Origin: Myxococcales bacterium
Lineage (GTDB): Bacteria; Myxococcota_A; Polyangia; Polyangiales; Ga0077539
Reading direction: 5' to 3'
Assembly (NCBI GenBank): GCA_016793325.1
Contig: JAEUKI010000055.1
Span: 231,111 to 295,110, forward strand
DNA: 64,000 bases
Part shown: positions 25,821-34,440 of the stretch, piece after piece
Layout: each line of letters begins with the position of its first letter
Position numbering within the stretch: the first letter of the stretch is position 1
Notes under the pieces: model-generated
The model's input: only the letters and a program-made list of their open reading frames with translations
Told to the model about the DNA's origin: nothing
Database searches by the model: none
Program-made: the position numbers and the translations under genes

Positions 25821-27386
25821 GTGCGAGACAACGAACGCGACGCGCTCGATCCTCCACCGGCGCTGTGGGTAGGCAATCCACCGCGCGATCAACAGGGGCG
25901 CGTGTGGCTCCGAGGCAGCACAACCGTGCCGCGCGCGGTCGTTCGGTGGCTCCGCGGGGGATCGCGACTCCTGTGCGGCACGCTGGTCGCAGGCGACAGC
26001 TACGATGATTCGCCCACGAATTCAACGCCCGCGCACGCGTTCGAGGTCCTCGACGCGGCGTCGCTGGAGACTTTGCTGCTCATCGTGGGGCCTTCGCGGC
26101 GGTCGTACTCGGACATCAGCATCGGCCCCGACGAGAAGATCCTCGTGCTCACCGGACGAGCGTGGGACGACGACACGCTGAACGAAAAGCCCAGCGTGGA
26201 GAGCGTGGATGTGCTCGACCTCGAGACCGGCGATACCCTCGCGTCCTACGAGTTTGCGGGCGTTGGCGCGCTCGAAGTGCGCTGGCTCACCGAGCGCGTG
26301 CTCGTCGTGTCGACGGCTGATTCCAAAAAGGCCCTCAAGCGTGGACGTGGTCGACACCAGCAGATCGACCTCGCGCGCGGAACGGCCACGCCCATCAACG
26401 CGGTCCCCGATCGCGCGTACGCGTTGACGTCGGTCGACAGACTCTCCGCTTTCGATCCACCCTTTGTCGCGAACAAGGTATCGACAGTCGCTCTCCGCGC
26501 GCCGAGCGGAGACTCCCTCGCGCTCGGTCGCGTGCCGACCATGCTCATGTTGCGCGACCAGCGCGGTGTTGTGCGCGCGCAGCGGTTGATCGCCAGCTCA
26601 CCACAGTTGCTGGACTTCTCGCCGGGCGGACGTTGGCTCTCGATCACGGGCACCGAAGGCTCGACGGTCGCTGACGCTCGAAGCGGCGCGATCCTTCGCT
26701 CCTACGACCGCCCCATCATCGCGTTTCTTCGAGACGAGCCGCTCGTGATCGGGCGTCACGAGGTCGGGCCGTACGCGCTCGAGACCGTCGACGGCAGGGT
26801 GATCATTCGCAGCGAACAGCTGCCCCGCCGCTTCGGCGGCGCCGTCGTGGTTGGCGACCGCCGCAAGTGCACGATCGTGGGTGTGCGGGGCGAGCGCACG
26901 CTCGATCTGCCCGCGGCAGCGTCCTCGGTCGTCGCTGCGAGCGTCGAGCTCGACGCGGTCGTGGCTTTCGACACAGACGGTCAGCGAGCGATCGTCTCCA
27001 ATCGCGGAACGTTCGCGCTTCCCAACGAGACCCGCGAGGCGCTGAGCTTTGCATTCGTGCCGAGCGTGAACCTCGTGTGGGCATCGTACGGATCGCGACC
27101 GGCGTTGCGCGCGTACTCGACCCGGAGCGGCGCGCTCGTGAAGGTGCTCGATCTCGACGGCGCAGACAGATACACCCACGCGAAAGAGTGGCCCCTCGCG
27201 AACACGTTCGTCGTCACGAGCGCAGGGCGCGCGTGGCACGTCGACGGCGCGAGCGGCGAGGTGCTCGAGGTGCTCGCCAAAGAAGGTCGCACAGAACGCC
27301 TCGCCGCGTGGGCGCTCTGCGACGACGGCGTTCGCATCGCGCAGCCCGGCGACGGCCTCAGCGCGATGGTCTTCTCGATTCGCTGA
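25821..27386 (+). CDS. Propeller-like protein of unknown function
   Basis: 521 residues from GTG 25821 (VRDNERDALDPPPALWVGNP); TACGCT sits 7 bases upstream. No signal peptide, so apparently cytoplasmic. The sequence is a succession of ~40-45-residue units with strand-loop-strand patterns such as SYSDISIGPDEKILVLTGRA, LLDFSPGGRWLSITGTEGS and KVLDLDGADRYTHAKEWPL, which fits a beta-propeller of the WD40/quinoprotein type. Strict GH-WD signatures are absent. It could be a binding scaffold. The start was chosen because upstream frame is antisense and out of register with amtB. Confidence 0.65.
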   Translation: MRDNERDALDPPPALWVGNPPRDQQGRVWLRGSTTVPRAVVRWLRGGSRLLCGTLVAGDSYDDSPTNSTPAHAFEVLDAASLETLLLIVGPSRRSYSDISIGPDEKILVLTGRAWDDDTLNEKPSVESVDVLDLETGDTLASYEFAGVGALEVRWLTERVLVVSTADSKKALKRGRGRHQQIDLARGTATPINAVPDRAYALTSVDRLSAFDPPFVANKVSTVALRAPSGDSLALGRVPTMLMLRDQRGVVRAQRLIASSPQLLDFSPGGRWLSITGTEGSTVADARSGAILRSYDRPIIAFLRDEPLVIGRHEVGPYALETVDGRVIIRSEQLPRRFGGAVVVGDRRKCTIVGVRGERTLDLPAAASSVVAASVELDAVVAFDTDGQRAIVSNRGTFALPNETREALSFAFVPSVNLVWASYGSRPALRAYSTRSGALVKVLDLDGADRYTHAKEWPLANTFVVTSAGRAWHVDGASGEVLEVLAKEGRTERLAAWALCDDGVRIAQPGDGLSAMVFSIR

Positions 27387-27392
27387 GCGCCC

Positions 27393-28850
27393 TCAGCGAA
27401 AGCGTTCTTTCAGGGCTTCGACGCGGTCGAGCACTTTGTTCAGCGTCGGGCCGACGGCGTTCATCACCTTGTCGACAACGCCCTCGCCGTTGAGCTTCGC
27501 GGGGTCGAAGTCGAGCGCGTTGGGGCCGTACATGTTTCGCATCACGTTCATCACGCCCTGGCGAACCATGCCCCTGAACGGAACCTTCGCCATCATCCCG
27601 TACATCGCCGCGTTGCCGCGGTCCGCCACTTCGGGGTGCGAGCGCACGTACGCGACCGCGTCGCGAAGGTCCGCGATGTACTCGTCGATCACGGGCAAGT
27701 GATTGCTCGTGACGGTGTGGTGAATCGTCGCAGGGTGCTGCTGGCGATCGGCGCTCCATCCAGCGTCTTCGAGCCGATCGGCCACCGCGTAGACGTCGAC
27801 GGCGCGGTCCTTGGCGCCCCACGCGACAAGCGTAGCGTCGGGCGGGCCGATGACAGCGAGCTCGGGGATCGTGCGAATTCCCTCTTGGAGCTTCTTCGCG
27901 GCCTCCATCGCGAGCCGGGTGTGCTCGATGAATCCCGATTCACCGACGGCGTGAAGCGACGCCCACGCCGCGGCGATGGGGCCTCCTCCGCGCGTGCCCG
28001 TCATCGACGGGGACGCGTAGATTCCCCCGGGAAACTCGGTCTCGAGAAAGAACTGATGCTCGAGGTACGACATGTCTCGATACACGACGACCGACGCGCC
28101 CTTCACGGCGAAGCCGTACTTGTGAAGGTCCGCGCTCATCGACGTCACGCCGGGAACCCTGAAGTCGAACGCCGGAATCGGGTACCCGAGCCGCTCGACC
28201 CACGGCAGCACGAAGCCGCCGATGCACGCGTCGACGTGCAGCGGGATCCCGCGCGCGAGCGCGAGCCTCCCCACTTCGTCGATCGGATCGATCACGCCGT
28301 GCGGGTACTGCGGAGCACTCGCGAACAAGAGCACCGTGTTCTTGTCGATGAGCTTCTTCATCGCCGACACGATCACGCGCTTGTCCGGCCCCACCGGCGC
28401 CTTGCGAATCTCCAGGCCGAAATAGTGCCCGGCCTTGTCGAGCGCCGGGTGCGCGGTGATCGCCGCGACGACGTTGGGGCGATCGGTCTTCGGTCCGCGC
28501 GCCTTGGCGCGATCGCGCGCGGCTTTGACGGCCATGAGCAACGACTCGGTCCCACCTGTCGTCATCGTTCCGCACGCGTCGTCGGGCGCGTGGAGCATCG
28601 ACGCGGTCATCTGAACGACCTCGGCCTCCATGCGCTTCAGGCTCTTGAAGGCCATCGGGTTGAGCGCGTTCTCTGCGAAGAACAGGTTGTGCGCGCGCTG
28701 CAACAGGTCGTGATGCGCTTCTCCCGCGTAGTACACGAGGCTCCACGTTCGTCCGTTCTTCCAATCCGCGTCGCCTGCGCGCATTTCGCGCATCGATTGG
28801 AGGATCGACTCGTGCATCTCGCCCTGGGTTGGAATCGTCGCTCTAGCCAT
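27393..28850 (-). CDS. PLP-dependent lyase/decarboxylase (sphingosine-1-phosphate-lyase-like)
   Basis: 485 residues from ATG 28850. Group II decarboxylase fold: GTMTTGGTESLLMAVKAARD (cofactor phosphate loop), HPALDKAGHYFGL, HVDACIGGFVLPW with the Asp that contacts the pyridine ring, and MSADLHKYGFAVKGASVVVY with the Schiff-base Lys. The SADLHKYGFxxKG block and the long C-terminal domain resemble sphinganine-1-phosphate aldolase and related bacterial tyrosine/aspartate decarboxylases. Bacterial S1P-lyase homologues occur in sphingolipid-containing bacteria, myxobacteria among them. The exact substrate is uncertain. Convergent with the 25821 gene, 6 bp between stops. Confidence 0.87.
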   Translation of the reverse strand: MARATIPTQGEMHESILQSMREMRAGDADWKNGRTWSLVYYAGEAHHDLLQRAHNLFFAENALNPMAFKSLKRMEAEVVQMTASMLHAPDDACGTMTTGGTESLLMAVKAARDRAKARGPKTDRPNVVAAITAHPALDKAGHYFGLEIRKAPVGPDKRVIVSAMKKLIDKNTVLLFASAPQYPHGVIDPIDEVGRLALARGIPLHVDACIGGFVLPWVERLGYPIPAFDFRVPGVTSMSADLHKYGFAVKGASVVVYRDMSYLEHQFFLETEFPGGIYASPSMTGTRGGGPIAAAWASLHAVGESGFIEHTRLAMEAAKKLQEGIRTIPELAVIGPPDATLVAWGAKDRAVDVYAVADRLEDAGWSADRQQHPATIHHTVTSNHLPVIDEYIADLRDAVAYVRSHPEVADRGNAAMYGMMAKVPFRGMVRQGVMNVMRNMYGPNALDFDPAKLNGEGVVDKVMNAVGPTLNKVLDRVEALKERFR

Positions 28851-28912
28851 GGGTGCTCTTTTGCCGGGTTGATGCAACGTGAACGCGCGCCCGTTCGCAA
28901 GCGCGCATGAGG

Positions 28913-28918
28913 TACAAT
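28913..28918 (+). promoter_or_regulatory. -10-like hexamer TACAAT for the 28936 gene
   Basis: TACAAT lies 17 bases before GTG 28936, between the divergent PLP-enzyme start (28850) and the signalling operon. It matches the hexamer before the sigma-like gene at 1258. No clear -35 is visible. It argues for the GTG start rather than ATG 28879. Confidence 0.45.
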
Positions 28919-28935
28919 CGAGAGCTCAACTCGCC

Positions 28936-30027
28936 GTGGCCGAATCGGACTCACCGCTCGGGAGGGTGCGCGATGCGTTCTCGCTCTCGTTGTTTCACGC
29001 GAACGCGCTCGTTCAGCGCGAGAGCGCTGCCCTCTTGCGCGGCGATCGCGACGCGGCCAAGCGGCTCATGGACGTGGCGCACAGGCTCGTCGGCACCGCA
29101 GGTTCGCTCGGGTTCGACGCGCTCTCGGCGCCCTGTCGCGCGCTCGAATCGTCGCTGTCGCAGCACGATGACCGCTGGCACGCGCGGCTGTTCACCGTCG
29201 TGCGCGAGCTCGAAGAGGCCTCGCGTCCCATGCGAGACACCGCCCTCGCGCTGCGCCGCAGCGGAACCGCGCGCGCCCTCACGATCCTCTCGCCCGAGGC
29301 GCTCGACGACGCCTTGCTCCGGCGCGTGGGGCTCGTTCAGGTCAGCGTCGCCGCGGGGTGTCCGCACCCTCCGCGCGGAGTGCTCTTCGTCGACGCGCGG
29401 CGCGATCTGATGGCGCGTGTGCGAAGCGGTCGCGCGGTGTGGGGAGGCAACGCCGTCGTCGCGCTCGCGCCGCGCGCGTCGGAAGCCGAGACGCTCTTGG
29501 CCCTCCGCGCGGGCGCAAACCTCGTTCACAGCGCCGAGTTCGAACCCACCGCGCTCGCGATCACCGCGTGGAGCGCCCTCGCGCCGCCGCTCACCAACGG
29601 AACAGTCCTCTGGTGCGATCACGACCCGCTGCGAAGCTCCTCGGCGCGCGCGGCGCTCGAGCCGCTCGGCGCAAAAGTGCACCCCCTCGACGACCTCTCG
29701 AAGCTCACGCCGACGCTGCGAAAACAGTGGCCGCACCTCGCGATCATCGACGTCGAGCACCCGGATAGCGAGCGCTTGTTCGATGAGCTCGCGTCGATCG
29801 CGCCAACGGTTCCCGTCGTGTCGCTCGGCGCCGCGCGGTGGAGCAAGCAGTCGCTCGACGCGAGCCAACGCTTCATCGACGTCGTGAAACAAGCGGGCGT
29901 CGCGCTGCTCGAAGCGCTCGGGCCCGATGACATGCCGCCCGTGGACATCGACGCGACGACGCAGACCGTGCGACTCTCGCGCGCGGACCTCGGAGGTCTC
30001 GCGAAGAAAAAGGGAGGGCCCTTGTGA
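28936..30027 (+). CDS. Hpt-domain protein with two receiver-like domains
   Basis: 363 residues from GTG 28936. The N-terminal ~110 residues form a histidine-phosphotransfer bundle: MDVAHRLVGTAGSLGFDAL carries the H-x2-x-G-x-A/S-x3-G motif with the phosphorylatable His. Two receiver-like domains follow. The first (GVLFVDARRDLMARV ... VVALAPRASEAETLLALRAG) is degenerate; the second (GTVLWCDHDPLRSSSARAAL, HLAIIDVEHPDSERLF, VPVVSLGAARWSKQ) keeps an acceptor-like Asp. Cytoplasmic. Overlaps the kinase-receiver gene by 4 bp (GTGA), so they form one signalling module in which the Hpt could carry phosphate to or from the kinase-attached receiver. Confidence 0.75.
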   Translation: MAESDSPLGRVRDAFSLSLFHANALVQRESAALLRGDRDAAKRLMDVAHRLVGTAGSLGFDALSAPCRALESSLSQHDDRWHARLFTVVRELEEASRPMRDTALALRRSGTARALTILSPEALDDALLRRVGLVQVSVAAGCPHPPRGVLFVDARRDLMARVRSGRAVWGGNAVVALAPRASEAETLLALRAGANLVHSAEFEPTALAITAWSALAPPLTNGTVLWCDHDPLRSSSARAALEPLGAKVHPLDDLSKLTPTLRKQWPHLAIIDVEHPDSERLFDELASIAPTVPVVSLGAARWSKQSLDASQRFIDVVKQAGVALLEALGPDDMPPVDIDATTQTVRLSRADLGGLAKKKGGPL

Positions 30028-31379
30028 GCAACGACGACTCACCGATCCACCGCACGACGGAGCCATCGAGCACGTTCGAGCAGCGAATGCACCCGGCCGC
30101 GATCATCGCGGACGACGAAGCGCGCCCCACCACCGCGCGAATACCCTTCGCTACGGGGGAGCTCGTCGGCGGGGTCTACGAGGTTCGCGACGCGCTGGGG
30201 CAGGGCGGGATGGGCGTCGTGTTCGAAGCGCAAGATCGCCTCCTCGCGCGCCGCGTCGCGATCAAGGTGAGTCACCCGGGCGTCGATCCCAAGTTTCTGC
30301 GGCTCGAAGCGCAGGCGATGGCCGCGGTGCAACACCCCTCGACGGTCGCCGTCCACGCGCTCGGAACGCACCGCGGCGTCGACTTCGTCGTGATGGAGCG
30401 CCTCTACGGCGTCACCCTTCGCGCGTACATCCGTCGCCTCGCCGTCTCGCGACAACAGATGACCGTGCTCGAGATCACCGAGATCCTCCTCGCGCTCGCC
30501 GACGCGCTCGCGGCGATCCACCGAGCGCAGCTCGCGCACCGCGACGTCAAGCCTTCGAACATCTTGCTCGCGCCCGGCAATCGCGTCGTGCTCATGGACT
30601 TCGGTCTGTTCGTGCGCGAGGAGTACGACGGCTCGCTCGGCGTCGCTGGATCGCCCGCGTATATGGCGCCCGAGGTCATGCTCGGCCAACACCGGCCGCG
30701 CGGATGGCACCTCGCGGACCTCTACTCGCTCGGCGTCCTCGCGTACGAGCTGCTCTCGACGAAGCGGCCGTTCGCCAACACCGACGTCAAATCCATCGCC
30801 GCGTTTCACGCCGCGGGAAGCCGCTTCTCGATCAGCGCCGAGCGCCCCGACCTCGCGCCCGAGCTCGCCGCGGTCGTCGACGAGCTGCTCTCTCCGGACC
30901 CCGACGCGCGCGCGCCGAGCGCGGAGTTTCTCGTGCGGCAACTGCGCAGCGTCCGTGATTCGCTCGCAAAACAGCCGCCTCGCGCGCAGAGCCGGCCCTT
31001 CACGGTGCTGATCGTCGACGACGACCCCGCGATGGTGGCCGTCCTCGCCGCGTGCGTCATGGGGATCTCCCCCGGCGCGCGCGTGATCTCAGCGAGCGAC
31101 GGACAACAAGCGGTCGAGCGCGTGCGTCAGATGCTCCCCGACGTGGTCCTGCTCGACCTCCAGATGCCCACGATGAACGGCATCGAAGTGTGCATGCACC
31201 TCTCCGCGATGCCGCTCAACGGGCGATGCACGATCGTCAGCGTCTCGGGCACCGCGCAGAGCGGCGACATGCAGCTCCTTCAGTCCCTCGGGATCGTGCA
31301 CTTCGTCAGCAAGGGCCCCGACCTCGCCGAGCGCCTCGAGACCGTCCTGCGCCCGCTGCACCGCGCGTCGCAGCCCTGA
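30024..31379 (+). CDS. Ser/Thr kinase fused to a C-terminal response-regulator receiver domain
   Basis: 451 residues from GTG 30024. Residues ~45-310: Hanks kinase with GQGGMGVVFEAQ, RRVAIKVS, LAHRDVKPSNILL, LMDFGLFVRE and GSPAYMAPE. Residues ~330-445: receiver domain, FTVLIVDDDPAMVAVLAAC, DVVLLDLQMPTMNGIEV with the phospho-acceptor Asp, IVSVSGTAQ and FVSKGPDLAERL with the conserved Lys. No membrane segment; the N-terminus is a short disordered lead. The fusion merges eukaryote-type Ser/Thr signalling with two-component phosphorelay; the partner Hpt/REC gene overlaps it by 4 bp. Kinase residues are all intact, so activity is expected; which domain controls which is unknown. Confidence 0.92.
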   Translation: MSNDDSPIHRTTEPSSTFEQRMHPAAIIADDEARPTTARIPFATGELVGGVYEVRDALGQGGMGVVFEAQDRLLARRVAIKVSHPGVDPKFLRLEAQAMAAVQHPSTVAVHALGTHRGVDFVVMERLYGVTLRAYIRRLAVSRQQMTVLEITEILLALADALAAIHRAQLAHRDVKPSNILLAPGNRVVLMDFGLFVREEYDGSLGVAGSPAYMAPEVMLGQHRPRGWHLADLYSLGVLAYELLSTKRPFANTDVKSIAAFHAAGSRFSISAERPDLAPELAAVVDELLSPDPDARAPSAEFLVRQLRSVRDSLAKQPPRAQSRPFTVLIVDDDPAMVAVLAACVMGISPGARVISASDGQQAVERVRQMLPDVVLLDLQMPTMNGIEVCMHLSAMPLNGRCTIVSVSGTAQSGDMQLLQSLGIVHFVSKGPDLAERLETVLRPLHRASQP

Positions 31380-31391
31380 GCGACACGCAAC

Positions 31392-31766
31392 TCAGCGGCA
31401 CTTGCCGCGGCAGTTGTCGCTGTAGCAGCGGAGCACTTCGCTCCACGTCTGGCGGCAGCGATCGGTGCGCAGGCACGATTGAACGCACCCGCACGTGAGC
31501 GAGCTTCGATCCGGGCACCGCGCGACGCACGCGAACTCTTCGTCGCACCCCATCGGCGGCATCGCCGACGCGTTGACCCTGCACTCGCGCTCGCAGGCGA
31601 CGCACGCGGCCGTGTCGCGCGAGGCCCACGTCGTGCGCTCTTCGCAGAGGTCGACGGGCGCGCACCCGACGACGCACAGGGCGCTCGCCACGAGCCACGC
31701 AACGCCCACCCCACGCGTGTGGCGCGGGGCCGTCGAAGACCGTCGGGCTCTCGTCGAACGCTGCAC
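31392..31766 (-). CDS. Small Cys-rich lipoprotein
   Basis: 124 residues. After an Arg-rich N-terminus, the signal VAWLVASALCVVGCAP ends in a lipobox-like V-V-G-C, predicting lipid attachment at Cys. The mature protein has about 14 Cys in 90 residues (CEERTTWASRDTAACVACER, CDEEFACVARCPDRSS, TCGCVQSCLRTDRC), spaced for disulphides. No family recognised. Convergent with the kinase-receiver gene (13 bp between stops) and divergent from the secreted protein at 31849. Start ATG 31766 is used; a later start near VGVAWLV is possible. Confidence 0.65.
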   Translation of the reverse strand: MQRSTRARRSSTAPRHTRGVGVAWLVASALCVVGCAPVDLCEERTTWASRDTAACVACERECRVNASAMPPMGCDEEFACVARCPDRSSLTCGCVQSCLRTDRCRQTWSEVLRCYSDNCRGKCR

Positions 31767-31848
31767 CGCCGGTGAACATACACCGAACCCGCGTGGTGAA
31801 TAGCGGTCCGCGGACGCCCGTCAACAACAAGTGTTAGTGTCGCGCCGC

Positions 31849-32736
31849 ATGTTCAGAGAAGCACCGCGCTCGTTCGCGCTCGTCGCAGCAGTTTTCCTCG
31901 CCGAATCGTTCGCGCACGCGCAGTCCGCGCCCCGCGCCGACGCCGGGGTGGCTGCCCGTGACAGCGGAGCAGCGAGCGCTCAAACGCCGTCCGGTCCGTC
32001 CGTTACGCTGCGCTTTCGCTACGCGCAGGGCGCCCGGCTTCGCTACGCCGTGCGCTCTTCGCAGACCGCGCAAGGGCTCTCGTCCAACATCAACCAGACG
32101 CTCGAGCTCGAGACGCAGCGCGTTCAGCCCGACGGCGCGGCGGATCAACGCGCCCGGACCGTCGCGTTCACGATGGAGTCCGGCGCGCTCCCGCAGCAGC
32201 AACGGCAGCTCTTGCAGCAAGCCATGCTCGGCGCGGTGTTTCAGTTTCGCGTCGACCCTCGCGGTCGCGTCGTCTCGCGCCAACCCGTCCAGGGCTTGCA
32301 GGGCTCGCTCGTCGAGCTCGGCGATCAAGTGTGGCAGACCGTCGAAGGCTCGCTCCCCGCGCTCCCTCAGGCGCCCGTCGCCGTGGGCGGATCGTGGACC
32401 GACACGAAGCAAGTTCGCTTCGCGCTCGGGGCCGCGCGGCTCGTGATGCGCATGGACCTCACGTACACGCTTCGTGAGCTTCGCCGCAGTCCGCAGGGGC
32501 AAACCGCGGTCATCGGCGTCGCGATGAACCTCACCGTCGCGCAAGGCGTCGGAGCTCCCAACGTCACCGTGTCCGGAAGCGGTCGCGCGACCGGCGAAGT
32601 GCAGTTTCATGTGGAGAGAGGCGTGCTCCAGCGCGCGAACTCCAGCTTGAACCTCGACGTCAACTTCACGAGCCGCGGAACGCGCCAACAGACCATGCGC
32701 ATGTCCGCCACGAGCGACCTGTCGCTGCAAAACTGA
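31849..32736 (+). CDS. Secreted/periplasmic protein of unknown function
   Basis: 295 residues from ATG 31849 (MFREAPRSF); TAGTGT lies 8 bases upstream. A signal peptide ends at ESFAHA-QS. After a Gly/Ala-rich lead the mature part is beta-rich with regular strands (VTLRFRYAQGARLRYAVR, AVFQFRVDPRGRVVSR, DLTYTLRELRRSPQGQTAVI), an antiparallel barrel or lipid-binding type fold. The general layout recalls the DUF6263-like secreted proteins, but this is a weak match. Function unknown. Confidence 0.65.
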   Translation: MFREAPRSFALVAAVFLAESFAHAQSAPRADAGVAARDSGAASAQTPSGPSVTLRFRYAQGARLRYAVRSSQTAQGLSSNINQTLELETQRVQPDGAADQRARTVAFTMESGALPQQQRQLLQQAMLGAVFQFRVDPRGRVVSRQPVQGLQGSLVELGDQVWQTVEGSLPALPQAPVAVGGSWTDTKQVRFALGAARLVMRMDLTYTLRELRRSPQGQTAVIGVAMNLTVAQGVGAPNVTVSGSGRATGEVQFHVERGVLQRANSSLNLDVNFTSRGTRQQTMRMSATSDLSLQN

Positions 32737-32852
32737 GCGCTGGCTTCGTCGTCAGAGGGCGCCGCGGACGCGCGCTCCCGATCGGACGCGCGGAGACGGG
32801 AGTTTTGAGTCCAGGGCGAGAGTCGAGGCATACTGCGTAGCGAGATGACGCG

Positions 32853-33677
32853 GTGATTCCCCATGCGTTCGCGATGTTGTGGATGCTCAAGGCGGCGGTC
32901 GCGAAGGAGCTCGCGCCGACGCACTTCCCCCATTTCGACATGACCGACGTCGTCACGTACGAGTTCGACGACGCGCGGCTGCTGCACCGACGTCATCGCG
33001 GAGCAGGCGCTGCGTGGGTCACTCCGACGGCGCGCCCCGGACAGCCGCTCCCGCTGTTGATCTATCTGCACGGGCTCAACCGCCATCGGATCCATCACCG
33101 CTGGATGCACGGGAGCATCTGGGACATGCGCACGATCGTCGGTCCGCTGGCGGTCGAAGGGCGCATCGGTCCCATGGCCGTCGCCGTACCCTCGACGACG
33201 AGCGACGACGCGTTCTCCGAGCGAACGATCTATCGCCGGTTCGACGTCGCGGGGTTCGTCGACGCGACCGCGCGCGCGCTCGAAGCGCAAGGGTTCGTCA
33301 TCGATCGGTCGCGCGTGATCTTCTCGGCCCACAGCGCCTCTTCGTGCGCTGAGCACAACGGCCTGTTCGCGGGGATGGGCGTCCGCGCCGCGCCCATCAT
33401 CCTCAACATGGACGGCTGCATGAACGCCCGCTTCGCGCAGGTGCTCGCGGGAGCTCCTGCGTGGCAGCGCGTCATCGTCCTCTATCAAGACTGGATGTGG
33501 CGCCGCGACTATCAGGGCTTCCTCCTCCACTGGAACCGCATCGTCCCCCAGTTCGCCAGCGACCCCGAGGCGCGCGTCCTCGAGTACTACCGAATGCGCG
33601 GGATCGACGTGCACAACGAGATCGTTCCGCTCGCGCTGCGACGGTGGTTGCCGCGGCTCGTGCCCCCTACGAATTGA
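32853..33677 (+). CDS. Alpha/beta-hydrolase-like protein
   Basis: 274 residues from GTG 32853 (ATG 32874 also possible). The fold is suggested by LPLLIYLHGLNRHRIHHRWM (strand with HG oxyanion turn), VIFSAHSASSCAEHNGL where S-A-H-S-A would be the nucleophile elbow, and a later DIDVHN-like segment with GIDVHNEIVPLALRRWL. The elbow is atypical (SAHSASS, not GxSxG), so catalysis is uncertain. No signal peptide evident. Stands alone between the secreted protein and the ECF sigma operon. Confidence 0.55.
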   Translation: MIPHAFAMLWMLKAAVAKELAPTHFPHFDMTDVVTYEFDDARLLHRRHRGAGAAWVTPTARPGQPLPLLIYLHGLNRHRIHHRWMHGSIWDMRTIVGPLAVEGRIGPMAVAVPSTTSDDAFSERTIYRRFDVAGFVDATARALEAQGFVIDRSRVIFSAHSASSCAEHNGLFAGMGVRAAPIILNMDGCMNARFAQVLAGAPAWQRVIVLYQDWMWRRDYQGFLLHWNRIVPQFASDPEARVLEYYRMRGIDVHNEIVPLALRRWLPRLVPPTN

Positions 33678-33715
33678 GTGAATCGACGGCAAACTTCGGG
33701 ATTTCGACGACGTCG

Positions 33716-33752
33716 GTCGATTTGGTGAGCCGACTCATCCGCGTCGGGGCCC
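33716..33752 (+). promoter_or_regulatory. Bipartite promoter-like element upstream of the ECF sigma operon
   Basis: GTCGATTTGGTGAGCCG (33716-33732), 14 bases, GGGCCC (33747-33752), ending 58 bases before the sigma start. The same 17-mer with one change and the same GGGCCC at the same distance occurs at 36826-36862 before the propeller lipoprotein gene. Two matching blocks at equal spacing argue for a shared promoter, likely read by this sigma factor. Confidence 0.6.
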
Positions 33753-33810
33753 CATCCCTTTCGAGCCGCCGATCGACGCCCGATCGACCGCCGCCCCCTC
33801 GTTCGTCCCG

Positions 33811-34440
33811 ATGATGGTCGCCGCCACCGATCCGAGTATTCTCCGCGCCGCTGTGGGCCGCGCGACCACCATCGATGCGAGCGACTCGGACGGCTCGCTC
33901 GTCGCTCGCGCTCGTGCAGGCGAGCGTTCTGCGGTCGACGCGCTGTTTCGGCGACACACGCCCGCGGTCCTGCGCTTGAGCGTGCGGCTCGTGGGACGAC
34001 ACCAGGACGCCGAAGACGTCGCGCAAGACGCGCTCGCCGTGGCCATCGACGAACTCGGCTCGCTCCGCGATCCCGAGGCGTTCGGAAAGTGGCTCGCGCA
34101 GATCACCGTGCGACAAGCGCACCGGTACTTTCGCCGCAGAAAACTCAAGCGATTGCTCGGCCTCGACCGAGGCCAAGACGACGCCACGCTCGCGTCCCTC
34201 GCGCGCGACGACGCCAGCCCCGAGGCCCGCGCCGAGCTCGCCAACATCGACGCGGTCCTTCAAACGATCGACGGCGACGAGCGCGTCGCGTGGATCCTTC
34301 GCGTCGTCGAGGGCGAACAGCTCGAGTCCGTCGCGTCCCTCTGCGACTGCTCGCTCGCGACCGCCAAGCGCCGGATCTCCGCCGCGCAATCTCGCATCGA
34401 CGACGCCCTCGAAGGACGAAAGGGAGCGAAGAAGTCGTGA
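33811..34440 (+). CDS. ECF-type RNA polymerase sigma factor
   Basis: 209 residues from ATG 33811. Region 2: GDGSLVARARAGERSAVDAL... with HTPAVLRLSVRLVGRHQDAE and DVAQDALAVAIDELGSLRDP, the usual ECF sigma-2 pattern. Region 4: ERVAWILRVVEGEQLESVAS, then CDCSLATAKRRISAAQSRID as the helix-turn-helix. Basic C-terminal tail. Overlaps the FecR/TPR gene by 4 bp (GTGA), so both proteins are made together; the downstream FecR-like protein is the likely membrane regulator in place of a classical anti-sigma factor. No N-terminal extension. Confidence 0.9.
   Translation: MMVAATDPSILRAAVGRATTIDASDSDGSLVARARAGERSAVDALFRRHTPAVLRLSVRLVGRHQDAEDVAQDALAVAIDELGSLRDPEAFGKWLAQITVRQAHRYFRRRKLKRLLGLDRGQDDATLASLARDDASPEARAELANIDAVLQTIDGDERVAWILRVVEGEQLESVASLCDCSLATAKRRISAAQSRIDDALEGRKGAKKS

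Noticed and set aside
34089..34436. Upstream extension of the FecR gene to a frame starting near 34089
   Set aside because: That stretch is out of frame with the sigma factor that clearly occupies it; GTG 34437 overlaps the sigma stop by 4 bases and starts the FecR protein.
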